A stretch of DNA of 64,000 bases from RPQJ01 sp963754535 (GCA_963754535.1 CAVWGG010000024.1:124001-188000), one strand, 5' to 3'; shown: positions 9,178 through 18,426, counted from the stretch's first letter. The notes: generated from the sequence alone by a model not told the origin. Numbers and translations are program-made.

Positions 9178-9492
9178 ATGGCAGCCAAGAAGAGCTCTGC
9201 TCCGACCAAGTCCGACATCCTCGCGCACATCTCGAAGGACACGGGCCTGTCGAAGAAGCAGGTGAGCTCGGTTTTCGAATCGCTCAACACCGTGATCAAG
9301 AAGAGCCTGAAGGGCCACGGCCTCTTCACGCTCCCGGGTCTCGCCAAGATGAAGGTCGTCAAGAAGCCCGCCACCAAGGCGCGTGAAGGCGTGAACCCCT
9401 TCACCGGCGAAAAGATGGTTTTCAAGGCCAAGCCGGCCAGCAAGAAGGTCCGCGTGATGCCGCTCAAGAACCTCAAGGGGTTCGTGAACTGA
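9178..9492 (+). CDS. HU-family DNA-binding protein
   Basis: 104-residue nucleoid protein of the HU/IHF superfamily, Lys-rich (26 Lys by eye). It has an N-terminal helical part (TKSDILAHISKDTGLSKKQV) and the DNA-gripping beta arm around REGVNPFTGEKM. AGGAGATACATCAAG precedes the ATG. The upstream 120 bases are markedly AT-rich compared with the window, as expected for a strong promoter. A terminator follows directly. It belongs to a variant group rather than canonical HupA/HupB. Confidence 0.9.
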   Translation: MAAKKSSAPTKSDILAHISKDTGLSKKQVSSVFESLNTVIKKSLKGHGLFTLPGLAKMKVVKKPATKAREGVNPFTGEKMVFKAKPASKKVRVMPLKNLKGFVN

Positions 9493-9526
9493 GCTCGAGC
9501 TGACCAAAGCGACTTTTAGCTGATGA

Positions 9527-9559
9527 CGCCGGGGTGCTCACGCACCCCGGCGTTTTTCT
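9527..9559 (+). terminator. Intrinsic terminator of HU-like gene
   Basis: Ten-base GC stem CGCCGGGGTG / CACCCCGGCG with a short loop (CTCACG region), followed by TTTTTCTTTTT. It lies 35 bases after the HU-like stop codon. It is polarised to the plus strand by the T-tract. Confidence 0.9.
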
Positions 9560-9593
9560 TTTTGGCCGTTTCGCGGCCGCTGCAGCGGTGTTT

Positions 9594-10334
9594 TCAGTCC
9601 TTCCGCAGGAAGGCAAGGATCGCCGCCCGCAGTTCGCCGAGCTTGCCGTGGAAGAAGTGCTCGGCGCCCGCGATCACCGTCAGCTCGGGTTCGGGCACGA
9701 ACCCGCGCGCCCATGAGCGCACCGCTGCGATGTCGACGAGCTCGTCCTCGTCGCCCTGCACGATCAGCCAGGGACAGTCCGGGCGCGGCACGGGTTCGGT
9801 GATGATGCGGCCGACCGGCGGCGCGATCGTCACCAGCTTCACGGGCCGCGCGCCGCGTGCAGCCTGCAGAGCTGTCGCCGCTCCGAACGAAAACCCGCCG
9901 AGCCACAGCACATCGCAGTCGAAGTGCCGGCGCGTCCAGTCGATCACGGCGAGCGCGTCCGCAAGTTCCCCGACGCCCTGGTCGTGCCTGCCTTCGCTGG
10001 CGCCCACGCCGCGGAAATTGAAGCGCACCGTCGCCGCTCCCGCCTCCTGCATGGCGCGGGCCGCGGTGTGCACGACCTTGTTCTGCATCGTGCCGCCGTA
10101 CAGCGGATGCGGGTGGCAGACGACGCCGACCACGCGGCGGGTCGCGCCCGGCTCGAGTGGATCCTCGACGCGCGCTTCGATCGCGCCGGCTGGACCGGCA
10201 ATCTGGACGGCCTGCGGCACGGGGGGCCGAAACGGGTCAGCGGTGTCGGTCGTACCTGCAGGCAACGGCGGCTTCCGGGTGGCAAATGCAGGGCTGCAGT
10301 TTGCCAGAACGCTGCCGGTCCGCCGCCGGGCCAT
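9594..10334 (-). CDS. Alpha/beta hydrolase
   Basis: Serine hydrolase with the dienelactone-hydrolase-like fold. The nucleophile elbow is GFSFG, the acidic residue probably lies in GDEDELVD, and the catalytic His lies in AEHFFHG. The motif HPHPLYGGTMQNK near the N-terminus is characteristic of this small hydrolase group. The substrate is unknown. The start is uncertain: ATG 10334 is given, but GTG 10220 (just before VPQAVQIAGPAG) fits the usual ~210-residue length, and neither has a clear ribosome site. It is divergent from the PEBP gene. Confidence 0.82.
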   Translation of the reverse strand: MARRRTGSVLANCSPAFATRKPPLPAGTTDTADPFRPPVPQAVQIAGPAGAIEARVEDPLEPGATRRVVGVVCHPHPLYGGTMQNKVVHTAARAMQEAGAATVRFNFRGVGASEGRHDQGVGELADALAVIDWTRRHFDCDVLWLGGFSFGAATALQAARGARPVKLVTIAPPVGRIITEPVPRPDCPWLIVQGDEDELVDIAAVRSWARGFVPEPELTVIAGAEHFFHGKLGELRAAILAFLRKD

Positions 10335-10373
10335 GGCAGAATCAGGCGCAGGAGAACCAAGGAGTGACCCGCA

Positions 10374-11000
10374 GTGCACCTGTTGTCATCGAGCTTCGTT
10401 CACGGCCAGCGGATCCCCGAAGAGTTCGCATTCTGTGCGCCCGACCCGGCGCAGCACGTCCGCATGAGCGGTAACCGCAACCCGCACCTGCGCTGGACGG
10501 GAGTGCCCTCGACGGCAAAATCGCTGGTCCTGCTGTGCGTCGACGTGGACGTGCCGACCCGTCCCGACGACGTCAACAAGGAAGGCCGTATCGTGCCGGC
10601 CGACCTGCCGCGAACCAATTTCTGGCACTGGACGATGGTCGACATTCCGCCGTCGGTCAGCGAGATTCCGGCGGGTTTCAGCTCCGACGGAGCGACTGCG
10701 CGCGGCAAGCGCGACCTGCGCGGCCCCATGGGATCACGCCAGGGACTGAACGACTACACGCTCTGGTTCGCCGGCGACAAGGACATGGAAGGCCAGTATT
10801 TTGGCTACGACGGGCCCTGTCCGCCGTGGAACGACACGCTGCTGCATCACTATCACTTCACGCTGTACGCGACCGACCTCGTGCGCTGCCCGGTCGACGG
10901 CGCGTTCACGGGCCAGCAGGTGAAGGACGCCATCGCCCAGCACGTGCTGGCCGAAGCCCGGCTCACCGGCACGTATTCGCTGAACCCTGCGGTGAAGTGA
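10374..11000 (+). CDS. PEBP (YbhB/YbcL) family protein
   Basis: 208-residue phosphatidylethanolamine-binding-protein/Raf-kinase-inhibitor-like protein. The ligand-pocket motifs are visible: VDVDVPTR, the FWHWTMVDIPP stretch, YDGPCPPWND and HHYHFTLYA. GTG 10374 is the start, nine bases after AAGGAG. There is no signal peptide, so it is probably cytosolic. The physiological role of bacterial PEBPs is largely unknown. Confidence 0.9.
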   Translation: MHLLSSSFVHGQRIPEEFAFCAPDPAQHVRMSGNRNPHLRWTGVPSTAKSLVLLCVDVDVPTRPDDVNKEGRIVPADLPRTNFWHWTMVDIPPSVSEIPAGFSSDGATARGKRDLRGPMGSRQGLNDYTLWFAGDKDMEGQYFGYDGPCPPWNDTLLHHYHFTLYATDLVRCPVDGAFTGQQVKDAIAQHVLAEARLTGTYSLNPAVK

Positions 11001-11013
11001 CGCGGCCGCGGCG

Positions 11014-11481
11014 TCAGCGCTGCGGCTGGACTCCGAGCAGCTCGACGTCGAACACGAGCGTCGCGCCGGGTGGAATCACGCCACCCGCGCCCGCGTCACC
11101 GTAGGCAAGCGCCGACGGGATCACGAGCCGGCGCTGGCCACCCACTTTCATTCCGGTCACGCCCTGGTCCCAGCCTGCGATGACCTGCTTCTGGCCGAGC
11201 ACGAAACTGAAGGGCTGCCCGTTCTTGCGCGAACTGTCGAACGCGGCGCCCTTCTTTTCCGGGCGCGCGTGGTCGTACATCCAGCCCGTGTAATGCACCG
11301 TGACCTTGGAACCCGGCGACGCTTCGGCGCCCTCGCCGACGACCAGGTCCGTCACCTCGAGTGCAGGCACCTGGTTGGCCGGCGCAACCGCCGGCAGCGA
11401 CGGACGCGCGCAACCCGCGAGCATCGCGCAGGCCAGGATGACGGCGGCCGCAGGCAGTCTCAGCGTGGAAATCCGGCGCAT
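11014..11481 (-). CDS. FKBP-type peptidyl-prolyl isomerase lipoprotein
   Basis: 155 residues. Lipoprotein signal with lipobox LAGC (Cys24), then one FKBP domain (KVTVHYTGWMYD...GWDQGVTGMKVGGQRRLVIP...GVIPPGATLVFDVELL). The conserved aromatic and Asp residues of the active pocket are present. Predicted to catalyse prolyl cis-trans isomerisation in the envelope. It starts 4 bases after the msrB stop, so the two are probably co-transcribed. Confidence 0.92.
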   Translation of the reverse strand: MRRISTLRLPAAAVILACAMLAGCARPSLPAVAPANQVPALEVTDLVVGEGAEASPGSKVTVHYTGWMYDHARPEKKGAAFDSSRKNGQPFSFVLGQKQVIAGWDQGVTGMKVGGQRRLVIPSALAYGDAGAGGVIPPGATLVFDVELLGVQPQR

Positions 11482-11484
11482 GGG

Positions 11485-11889
11485 TCAGTCCCTTTTCTTG
11501 AATTCGAGTGAAGCTGAGTTGACGCAATAGCGCAGCCCCGTGGGTTGCGGGCCGTCCTCGAACACGTGCCCGAGGTGGGCGCCGCAGTTCGCGCAGGTGA
11601 CCTCGGTGCGCACCATGCCGTGGGTGACGTCCCGGTGCGTGGCAACGCGGTCACCCGCCAGCGGCAGCCAGAACGACGGCCAGCCCGAGCCGGAATCGTA
11701 CTTCGTGTCCGAGGCGAACAGCTCGGCGTCGCACACGACGCACGTGTACACGCCCGTGTCCTTGTTGTGCAGGAAGCGGCCGGTGAAGGCCCGTTCGGTG
11801 CCCTTGTGCTGGGTGACCTGGAACTGCTCGTCGCTCAGTCGTGCGCGCAGTTCTTCCTCGCCGGGTGGGCGCTTGGCGTCGTCATTCAT
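11485..11889 (-). CDS. msrB: Peptide-methionine (R)-S-oxide reductase MsrB
   Basis: 134-residue repair enzyme that reduces methionine-R-sulfoxide. Zinc-binding Cys pairs are CVVC (50, 53) and CANC (99, 102); the catalytic Cys122 lies in RYCVNS. GSGWPSF and GHVFEDGP are family marks. There is no signal peptide, so it is cytosolic. Confidence 0.95.
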   Translation of the reverse strand: MNDDAKRPPGEEELRARLSDEQFQVTQHKGTERAFTGRFLHNKDTGVYTCVVCDAELFASDTKYDSGSGWPSFWLPLAGDRVATHRDVTHGMVRTEVTCANCGAHLGHVFEDGPQPTGLRYCVNSASLEFKKRD

Positions 11890-11905
11890 CGAAGGGGTCC
11901 TCGCG

Positions 11906-12070
11906 TCAGTGGGCTGCGAGCAGATCCGGCGGCCCGAGCAGCAGCAGCGCGCCGAGGCCGGCGACGAACGCCACGACGAGCAGCGCGGTAATGATCACCG
12001 ACGGCGCCTGCACGCGGAAAACGACTGTGAGGTCGTCCAGATCGTCGAGCCACTTGAGCAGTCGTTCCAT
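11906..12070 (-). CDS. Small single-pass membrane protein
   Basis: A 54-codon frame too short for most gene callers: MERLLKWLDDLDDL, then a hydrophobic helix (VIITALLVVAFVAGLGALLLL) and a short PPDLLAAH tail. The amphipathic acidic N-terminus plus one transmembrane helix looks like a real small membrane protein. It lies just upstream of msrB on the same strand. No good ribosome site is seen, so I am only moderately sure. Confidence 0.55.
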   Translation of the reverse strand: MERLLKWLDDLDDLTVVFRVQAPSVIITALLVVAFVAGLGALLLLGPPDLLAAH

Positions 12071-12173
12071 GGGATCGGGCCGGGAGGCAGACTTTAATCG
12101 AAAATGCCGCGCCGCAGCGATGCCATGAGTCCGGCAGCACTGCGCGACCGGTGTTGCACGGTCGAGCCCGCGG

Positions 12174-12461
12174 TTACTTGGGCTTGTCGAAGGCGCCGCG
12201 CGCCTTGTCAGCCCAGGTCTTGTAGCTCGCGATGCTGTAGAGGGACTTGCTGATCACGGCCTGCCGCGAAGGCGGCGCGGGTTGCCGGACACGGTCCAGC
12301 CAATCGTTGTAGGCATCCCACCCGTCAGTGGCGGCACCTATTTTGTTGACGCCACGACGTGGCCCGACCTCGCGCGCCGTCAACGGACGCTCGGGCGGAC
12401 GCGGCACGTCGCGGGCCGGCATGCGCGCGCCGACGGGGAGTTCCGGCTTGCGCTCAGACAT
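12174..12461 (-). CDS. Hypothetical protein, 95 residues
   Basis: I do not recognise this protein. The first half is Pro/Arg-rich and probably disordered; the second half (WDAYNDWLDRVRQPAP...SLYSIASYKTWADKARGAF) looks helical. It has no signal peptide or membrane segment. It lies 85 bases downstream of ppnN on the same strand. Confidence 0.6.
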   Translation of the reverse strand: MSERKPELPVGARMPARDVPRPPERPLTAREVGPRRGVNKIGAATDGWDAYNDWLDRVRQPAPPSRQAVISKSLYSIASYKTWADKARGAFDKPK

Positions 12462-12546
12462 TGCGGTATTTCACTGGTGCCACGATGGGTGCACGGTACC
12501 GAAGCGCCCGTCCAGCGTCCGGTACTGCGTCACAGTTGCGGCCTGG

Positions 12547-13956
12547 TCAGGCGACGATGCGATAGCAGGGTTTGTATTCGCCGGACAGCTTCATGCGGCG
12601 CTGCCGCACGAACGACGCCAGCAGCGCATCGAGCGGCTTCAGCAGTCCGGCATCGCCATGCAGCTCGAACGGGCCGTGCTCGTCGATCAGCCGCAGCCCG
12701 GATTCCTTGACGTTGCCGGCGACGATCCCGGAGAACGCACGGCGCAGGTCCGCCGCGAGTTGGTGCGGCGGCGCATCCCGGCGCAGGTTGAGCGCCGACA
12801 TCCCAGGATGCGTCGGCTCGAATGGCAGCTGCAGCTCATGCGGGATGCGCAGCAGCCAGTTGAAGTTGTAGGCATCGCTCGTGCGTCGGCGGTATTCGCG
12901 CACGGCGCCCATGCCGCGCAGCATTTCGCGCGCCACTTCCGCCTGGTCGCCCACGATGACGCGGTAGCACTGGCGCACGCGCTCGCCGAGCGTGCCGACC
13001 AGGAACGCGTCGACCTGGTGCCAGTATTCCTCGCTGCCGCGCGGGCCCGTGAACACCACCGGGTACGGCTGCTGCTCGTTCTGCGGGTCGAGCAGGATGC
13101 CAACGAGATAAAGGATTTCCTCGGCCGTGCCGGCACCGCCCGGGAACACGACGATGCCGTGGCCGATGCGGACGAACGCCTCGAGACGTTTCTCGATGTC
13201 CGGCAGGATGGCAAGCTGGTTCACGATCGCGTTCGGTGGCTCCGCCGCGACGATGCCCGGCTCGGTCAGGCCGATGTAGCGGCCCGACTGGATGCGTTGC
13301 TTGGCGTGCCCGATCGTCGCGCCTTTCATCGGGCCCTTCATGGCGCCGGGGCCGCAGCCCGTGCAGACGTTGAGCCCGCGCAGGCCGAGCTCATAGCCCA
13401 CGAGCTTGGTGTAGTCGTACTCGTCGCGGCCGATCGAGTGTCCGCCCCAGCACACGACGATGTCGGGCCGCACGCGCGGCTGCAGCAACCCCGCATTGCG
13501 CAACACCCGGTACACGGCATTGGTGATCCCCGCGGACTCGCGCAGTTCGACGCTGCCGTGCTCGTAGACCTCACCGTGGATGTACAGGATGTCGCGCAGC
13601 ACCGCGAACAGGTGCTCCTGGATACCGCGGATCATGCGGCCGTCGACGAACGCGGCGGCCGGGGCATTGTGCAGTTCGAGCTTGATGCCCCAGGCCTGGC
13701 GCACGATGTCGATGTCGAAATCGACATAACGGTCGAAGATCGCGCGCGCGTCGTCGGTCTCGCCGCCGCTGTTCAGCACCGCGAGCGAGCAGCGGCGATA
13801 CAGTGGGTAGAGGCCGCCGCGCGAGCTGTCGAGCAGCCGATCGACCTCCATCTGCGAGAGATTCTCGAGGCTGCCCGTAGGCGTGACGCGCGCATCGACG
13901 AAATTGTCGTCTTCGGCGGGACCCGAGGGAATCGCGACCTCGGCCCGGCGCATCAT
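12547..13956 (-). CDS. ppnN: Nucleotide 5'-monophosphate nucleosidase PpnN (YgdH)
   Basis: 469-residue member of the LOG/YgdH family, which cleaves purine and pyrimidine nucleoside monophosphates to base plus ribose 5-phosphate and is tuned by (p)ppGpp in E. coli. The catalytic LOG motif is GIVVFPGGAGTAEEI; CWGGHSIGRDEYDYT and TGCGPGAMKGPMKGA are also conserved. The ATG at 13956 shares a base with the upstream transpeptidase stop (TGATG), indicating translational coupling. The length matches E. coli YgdH. Confidence 0.93.
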   Translation of the reverse strand: MMRRAEVAIPSGPAEDDNFVDARVTPTGSLENLSQMEVDRLLDSSRGGLYPLYRRCSLAVLNSGGETDDARAIFDRYVDFDIDIVRQAWGIKLELHNAPAAAFVDGRMIRGIQEHLFAVLRDILYIHGEVYEHGSVELRESAGITNAVYRVLRNAGLLQPRVRPDIVVCWGGHSIGRDEYDYTKLVGYELGLRGLNVCTGCGPGAMKGPMKGATIGHAKQRIQSGRYIGLTEPGIVAAEPPNAIVNQLAILPDIEKRLEAFVRIGHGIVVFPGGAGTAEEILYLVGILLDPQNEQQPYPVVFTGPRGSEEYWHQVDAFLVGTLGERVRQCYRVIVGDQAEVAREMLRGMGAVREYRRRTSDAYNFNWLLRIPHELQLPFEPTHPGMSALNLRRDAPPHQLAADLRRAFSGIVAGNVKESGLRLIDEHGPFELHGDAGLLKPLDALLASFVRQRRMKLSGEYKPCYRIVA

Positions 13957-14906
13957 CACGGGCGGATCTCGATGGGAATTCCCACCGTGGTGCGCATCCA
14001 GACGTTGACCATGTCGGCATTGCTCAGCGCGATGCAGCCGTCGGTCCAGTCACGCGTGGCGTAGTGCTCGGCCGGGCGCTTCGGCACGTTCGGCTGGCCG
14101 TGAATCATGATGAGACCGCCTGGCGAGTAGCCGTTCTCGCTCGCGACGGCGGCGTCTTCCCGGTTCGGGTACGAGATCTTGATCGAGAGGTAGAACTCGC
14201 TCTGCGGATTGCGGGCGACGAGTTCGTACTTGCCCTCGGGCGTACGGAAGTCGCCTTCGCGCTGCTTGTGACCATAGGGGTTCAGCCCGAGCTTGATCGG
14301 GTACTCAGCGACCACCCGGCCGCGGCGCAACAGGCGCAGCACCCGCTCGTGCTTGACCACGACGACCTTGTCAGCCATCTCGAAGGATGACGCAGAGCCC
14401 GCGCCGTAATTCGCATTGGCGGGCGGCGGCACCGGCAGCGACGGCGCGCCACCGCTGACGGAGCTGAACGAACCACTGCCCGAACTGAATGCGCTGCTGG
14501 CCGCACCGACCGGTGCAACGGCTGCAGGCACGGGCACGGCTGGCGCTGGAATGGCCGGCGATACGGCACCCGCATTGGCGGGCGGCGACGGCACGGCGGT
14601 CCGGTCAGTCGACACAGAGCCGCCAAAGGCGGGAGGCGGCGCGGCGCTTGCGAGAGTTGGCACAGGGCCCATCGGAGCTGGCGCAGCCATCGCGGGATTG
14701 CCGGACGGGGCATTGGCTGCGGGCGCGGCGACAGGGGCCGCCGGCGCGTTCGCATGTTCGGTGCCGGCCGCTGGCGGCGCAGCAACGACGACATTGGGCG
14801 TCCCGCTCGACACGGAGCCGAAGCCCTGCGCCTGCGTCGTGGCCAGCGGCGCCGCAACGGTCAACAGCACGAAGAAGAGGAGAGTTTTTTTCAAGCAGGT
14901 CTGCAA
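13956..14906 (-). CDS. L,D-transpeptidase family protein
   Basis: 316-residue secreted YkuD-domain protein. A signal peptide (KKTLLFFVLLTVAAPLATTQAQ) is followed by about 145 residues of Ala/Pro/Ser-rich linker. The catalytic domain has IMIHGQPN and the active-site motif TDGCIALSN (Cys291). Predicted to act on peptidoglycan in the periplasm (cross-linking or protein attachment). Its stop overlaps the ppnN start. Confidence 0.92.
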   Translation of the reverse strand: MQTCLKKTLLFFVLLTVAAPLATTQAQGFGSVSSGTPNVVVAAPPAAGTEHANAPAAPVAAPAANAPSGNPAMAAPAPMGPVPTLASAAPPPAFGGSVSTDRTAVPSPPANAGAVSPAIPAPAVPVPAAVAPVGAASSAFSSGSGSFSSVSGGAPSLPVPPPANANYGAGSASSFEMADKVVVVKHERVLRLLRRGRVVAEYPIKLGLNPYGHKQREGDFRTPEGKYELVARNPQSEFYLSIKISYPNREDAAVASENGYSPGGLIMIHGQPNVPKRPAEHYATRDWTDGCIALSNADMVNVWMRTTVGIPIEIRP

Positions 14907-15010
14907 CCGAGGTATCGGGGGCCGGATTTTATAGCTCTCCGCGCCATTTTGCTGTGCGACAGCTCACGCAGCCGTTGGTTCCACTCCGCCGTGGCGCGAC
15001 GCCTGCGCCA

Positions 15011-15044
15011 AAGAAAAAGGGCGGGGACACACCAGTCCCCGCCC
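15011..15044 (-). terminator. Intrinsic terminator of nrdJab
   Basis: On the minus strand a nine-base GC stem (GGGCGGGGA / TCCCCGCCC) is followed by TTTTTCTTT. It lies about 100 bases beyond the nrdJb stop. It separates nrdJab from the L,D-transpeptidase gene on the same strand. Confidence 0.85.
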
Positions 15045-15145
15045 TCGAATGACTCGATCATTCACACCGTCCTTGGCCCTCTGTGCGCTCCTCGCTGCAG
15101 TCGAGTCGGGTTAGTTCGTGGTCTGCGACGGCTGGCGCAACCTGC

Positions 15146-15868
15146 TCAGCCGCACTTCGAATCGCCGCAGTTCAGGCACGTCATGCAGCCGTCCATCATG
15201 ACGACGGCCGCCGTGCTGCACTTCAGACACAGCTGCGCGCCCTGCGGGTAGTCGGCCTTGGCGAAGGCGTCCTGCTGCTTCTGCTGGGCCTCGTACTCGC
15301 GGCGCTTGTCCTCGATGAGCTTGAGCCGGTGCTCGTCCATCTCGGGCTTGCGCAGCAGGCCGATCTTCTGCATGTGCTTTTCGATCACGTGGCCCAGCTC
15401 GGCGATGATCGACGGCATGAACTTGCCGCCGGCCTGCCAGTAGCCGCCGCGTGGATCGAACACCGCCTTCAGCTCCTCGACCATGAACGTGACGTCGCCA
15501 CCCTTGCGGAACACCGCCGAGATGATGCGCGTCAGCGCGACGATCCACTGGTAGTGATCGAGGTTCTTGGAGTTGATGAAGATCTCGAACGGCCGGCGCT
15601 GCTCGTGCACCGTGCCCTCGTTCAGCAGGATGTCGTTGATGGTCACGTACATCGCGTGATCCGACACCGGCGTCTTGATCTTGTAGGTGGAGCCGATCAG
15701 CTCCTCCGGACGCTCGAGCTTCTCGTGCATCCAGATGACGTTCGGGCTCTTGGCATCGACGACCGGTTCCTTGGCCTTCGCCGCGGCCTCGGCCTCCGCC
15801 TTTTCCTTCTCGCCGGGCTTCACCACCCGGACCTTCGTGATCTTTTTCTCGATCTTGTGCGCGCTCAT
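15146..15868 (-). CDS. nrdJb: B12-dependent ribonucleotide reductase, small C-terminal subunit NrdJb
   Basis: 240 residues, equivalent to the C-terminal part of single-chain class II NrdJ. A Lys-rich start leads into KSPNVIWMHEKLERPEELIGSTYKIKTP. The tail carries cysteine pairs CLKC...CMTCLNC and ends DSKCG, the expected redox-active/zinc-like end that re-reduces the active site. The start ATG 15868 follows AAGGAG; an upstream extension to 15919 is unlikely. It follows nrdJa by 55 bases, as in Pseudomonas split nrdJ operons. Confidence 0.9.
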   Translation of the reverse strand: MSAHKIEKKITKVRVVKPGEKEKAEAEAAAKAKEPVVDAKSPNVIWMHEKLERPEELIGSTYKIKTPVSDHAMYVTINDILLNEGTVHEQRRPFEIFINSKNLDHYQWIVALTRIISAVFRKGGDVTFMVEELKAVFDPRGGYWQAGGKFMPSIIAELGHVIEKHMQKIGLLRKPEMDEHRLKLIEDKRREYEAQQKQQDAFAKADYPQGAQLCLKCSTAAVVMMDGCMTCLNCGDSKCG

Positions 15869-15923
15869 CGCTTGAACTCCTTGCGGGGCGCCCGCGCTTT
15901 GCAACGCGGGGCGACCCAAAGAA

Positions 15924-18065
15924 CTAGAACTTGCCGTAGTAGCCTTCTTTCAGGGCGTCGTAGAGGTTGGCGGCGGTGTGCATCTCGCCGTCGTACTCCA
16001 GCTGCTCGTCGCCCTTGACCTCGACCTCGGTGCCGTCCTCGAGCGTGAACACGTAGGTCGTGTTCTTGAGGTCCTCTTCCTTGACCAGCACGCCCTGGAA
16101 CGCCTCGGGGTTGAAGCGGAAGGTCGTGCAGCCCTTCAGGCCCTGCTCGTGCGCGTAGAGGTAGATGTCCTTGAAGTCTTCGTAGTTGTAGTCCGTCGGC
16201 ACGTTCGCGGTCTTCGAGATCGACGAGTCGATCCACTTCTGCGAAGCCGCCTGGATGTCCACGTGCTCGCGCGGCGTGATGTCGTCGGCGGTCGTGAAGT
16301 ATTCCGGCAGCTTGTCGGCGGGAGTGGTGCCGCCCGGGATCGCCTTCGGATTGATCAGTTCGCGGTAGGCCAGCAGTTCGAACGAGAAGACGTCGATCTT
16401 CTCCTTCGACTTCTTGCCTTCACGGATCACGTTGCGGAAGTAGTGATGCGCGAACGACGGCTCGATGCCGTTCGAGGCGTTGTTGGCCAGCGACAGCGAG
16501 ATCGTGCCGGTGGGCGCGATCGAGCTGTGATGCGTGAAGCGCGCACCCTTCTTGGCCAGCTTGTCGACAAGTTCCGGCGCAACCTCGGCCACGCGCTGCA
16601 TGTAGCGGCTGTAGCGCGCGTGCAGGACGCGGCCCGGCAGCTTGTCGCCGACCTTGATGCCGTCGCGGACCATCTCCGGGCGCTTGCGCAGCATCTCGGC
16701 CGTGATGACGAATTCTTCCGACATGATCGGCGCCGGGCCTTTCTCTTCCGCGAGGGCGAGGCCGGCCTCCCAGCCGGCGATTGCCAGCTCCTTCGAGACG
16801 CGCTCGGTGAAGCCGACCGCTTCGCGCGAGCCGTACTTCATGCGCAGCATGGTGATCGTCGAGCCCAACCCCAGGAAGCCCATGCCGTGACGGCGCTTGC
16901 GCGTGATCTCATTGCGCTGCTGCTCGAGCGGCAGGCCGTTGATCTCGACCACGTTGTCGAGCATGCGCGTGAAGACGCGCACGACCTGGCGGTATTCCTC
17001 CCAATCGAAGCGCGCTTCGTCCGTGAACGGGTCGCGCACGAAATTCGTGAGGTTGATCGAACCGAGCAGGCACGAGCCATACGGGGGCAGCGGCTGTTCG
17101 CCACACGGGTTGGTGGCGCGGATCGTCTCGCACCACCAGTTGTTGTTCATCTCGTTGACACGGTCGATCAGCACGAAACCGGGTTCGGCGAAGTCGTACG
17201 TGGAGGACATGATCACGTCCCACATGCGCTTCGCCGGCAGGGTCTTGTAGACCTTGCACAGCACCAGGCCCGCTTCATTGCGGACGTAGTTGGACGCGTC
17301 CGGCCACTCACGCCACAGGAACTTGCTGCTGTCCGACGTGTCCTCGCCGACGATTTCGGCTTCACGCACCGGGAAGGCCAGCCGCCATTCCTTGTCCTCG
17401 CGCACTGCCTGCATGAATTCGTCGGTGATCAGCAGCGACAGGTTGAACTGGCGCAACCGGCCCGCTTCGCGCTTGGAGCGGATGAACTCCATCGCATCGG
17501 GGTGGCCGATGTCGAACGTGCCCATCTGCGCGCCGCGGCGACCGCCGGCCGATGACACGGTGAAGCACATCTTGTCGTAGATATCCATGAAGGAGAGCGG
17601 GCCGGAGGTATAGGCGCCCGCACCCGACACGTAGGCGCCGCGCGGACGCAGCGTCGAGAATTCGTAGCCGATGCCGCAGCCGGCCTTCAGCGTGAGGCCC
17701 GCCTCGTGCACCTTGCCGAGGATGTCGTCCATCGAGTCGCGGATGGTGCCCGACACGGTGCAGTTGATCGTCGACGTGGCAGGCTTGTGCTCCTGCGCGC
17801 CGGCGTTCGAGGTAACGCGGCCGGCCGGGATCGCGCCGCGGCGCAATGCCCACAGGAACTGCTCGTTCCAGGTCTCCCGGACCTCGGGCGCTTCCACGTC
17901 GGCAAGGGCCCTGGCGACACGCTTGTACGTGTCGTCCATCGAGCGGTCGATTGGTGTCCCGTCCTTGGCGGACAGGCGGTATTTCTTGTCCCAGATGTCG
18001 AGTGACGCTTCCTGGAACGGGATGCTGCGCGCATCAGATGAATGCAATTTCACGGCGGTGCTCAT
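15924..18065 (-). CDS. nrdJa: B12-dependent (class II) ribonucleotide reductase catalytic subunit NrdJa
   Basis: 713 residues. Makes deoxyribonucleotides using adenosylcobalamin to generate the thiyl radical, with or without oxygen. Seen: TSTINCTVSGT, the substrate loop TLKAGCGIGYEFS, the NPCGEQPL motif with its catalytic Cys, and SIAPTGTISL. The protein stops where the single-chain enzyme would continue into the NrdJb part. I looked for a cobalamin riboswitch upstream and did not find one; two NrdR-like boxes and a DnaA box lie upstream instead. Confidence 0.95.
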   Translation of the reverse strand: MSTAVKLHSSDARSIPFQEASLDIWDKKYRLSAKDGTPIDRSMDDTYKRVARALADVEAPEVRETWNEQFLWALRRGAIPAGRVTSNAGAQEHKPATSTINCTVSGTIRDSMDDILGKVHEAGLTLKAGCGIGYEFSTLRPRGAYVSGAGAYTSGPLSFMDIYDKMCFTVSSAGGRRGAQMGTFDIGHPDAMEFIRSKREAGRLRQFNLSLLITDEFMQAVREDKEWRLAFPVREAEIVGEDTSDSSKFLWREWPDASNYVRNEAGLVLCKVYKTLPAKRMWDVIMSSTYDFAEPGFVLIDRVNEMNNNWWCETIRATNPCGEQPLPPYGSCLLGSINLTNFVRDPFTDEARFDWEEYRQVVRVFTRMLDNVVEINGLPLEQQRNEITRKRRHGMGFLGLGSTITMLRMKYGSREAVGFTERVSKELAIAGWEAGLALAEEKGPAPIMSEEFVITAEMLRKRPEMVRDGIKVGDKLPGRVLHARYSRYMQRVAEVAPELVDKLAKKGARFTHHSSIAPTGTISLSLANNASNGIEPSFAHHYFRNVIREGKKSKEKIDVFSFELLAYRELINPKAIPGGTTPADKLPEYFTTADDITPREHVDIQAASQKWIDSSISKTANVPTDYNYEDFKDIYLYAHEQGLKGCTTFRFNPEAFQGVLVKEEDLKNTTYVFTLEDGTEVEVKGDEQLEYDGEMHTAANLYDALKEGYYGKF

Positions 18066-18236
18066 TGCGGCAACACGGCTCCCGGGCTCTCGGTGGCTGC
18101 AGATTGAATGGAAATACTTCCCCCTTCAGGCCGCCGCCCCCGCCAGTTGCTGGCGAAAACAGCGAAAACCCGACCGACCCCGGGTGTGCGGTCTGCTCGG
18201 AGTGCCCAGGAACCCCCTGAAGGACACTCGTGCCGG

Positions 18237-18252
18237 ACACAACATCTAGGGT
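18237..18252. promoter_or_regulatory. NrdR-like box, proximal
   Basis: ACACAACATCTAGGGT is a partial match to the NrdR box ACACWATATMTWGTGT. It lies about 170 bases upstream of the nrdJa start, with the better box at 18427. The right half-site is degenerate. Confidence 0.45.
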
Positions 18253-18426
18253 CAGGGGGGCAAGACTATGCACCGTCCGAACGCCCGTCAACTGCTGTTT
18301 TCATCCCGTTCCGGCAGCCGTGCCTGAAGTTTTTTCACTTGTTCTTCATGTACTTACGAGTCAGCCGTCAAATCGAGCGGGGATGCCCGAATCAACTTCG
18401 CCGTCAAGAGGTATTTTGCGGCGGAA

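Noticed and set aside
18066..18300. Cobalamin riboswitch upstream of nrdJa
   Set aside because: I looked for the B12-box core and its pairing partners on the minus strand and did not find them. A covariance-model search could overturn this.
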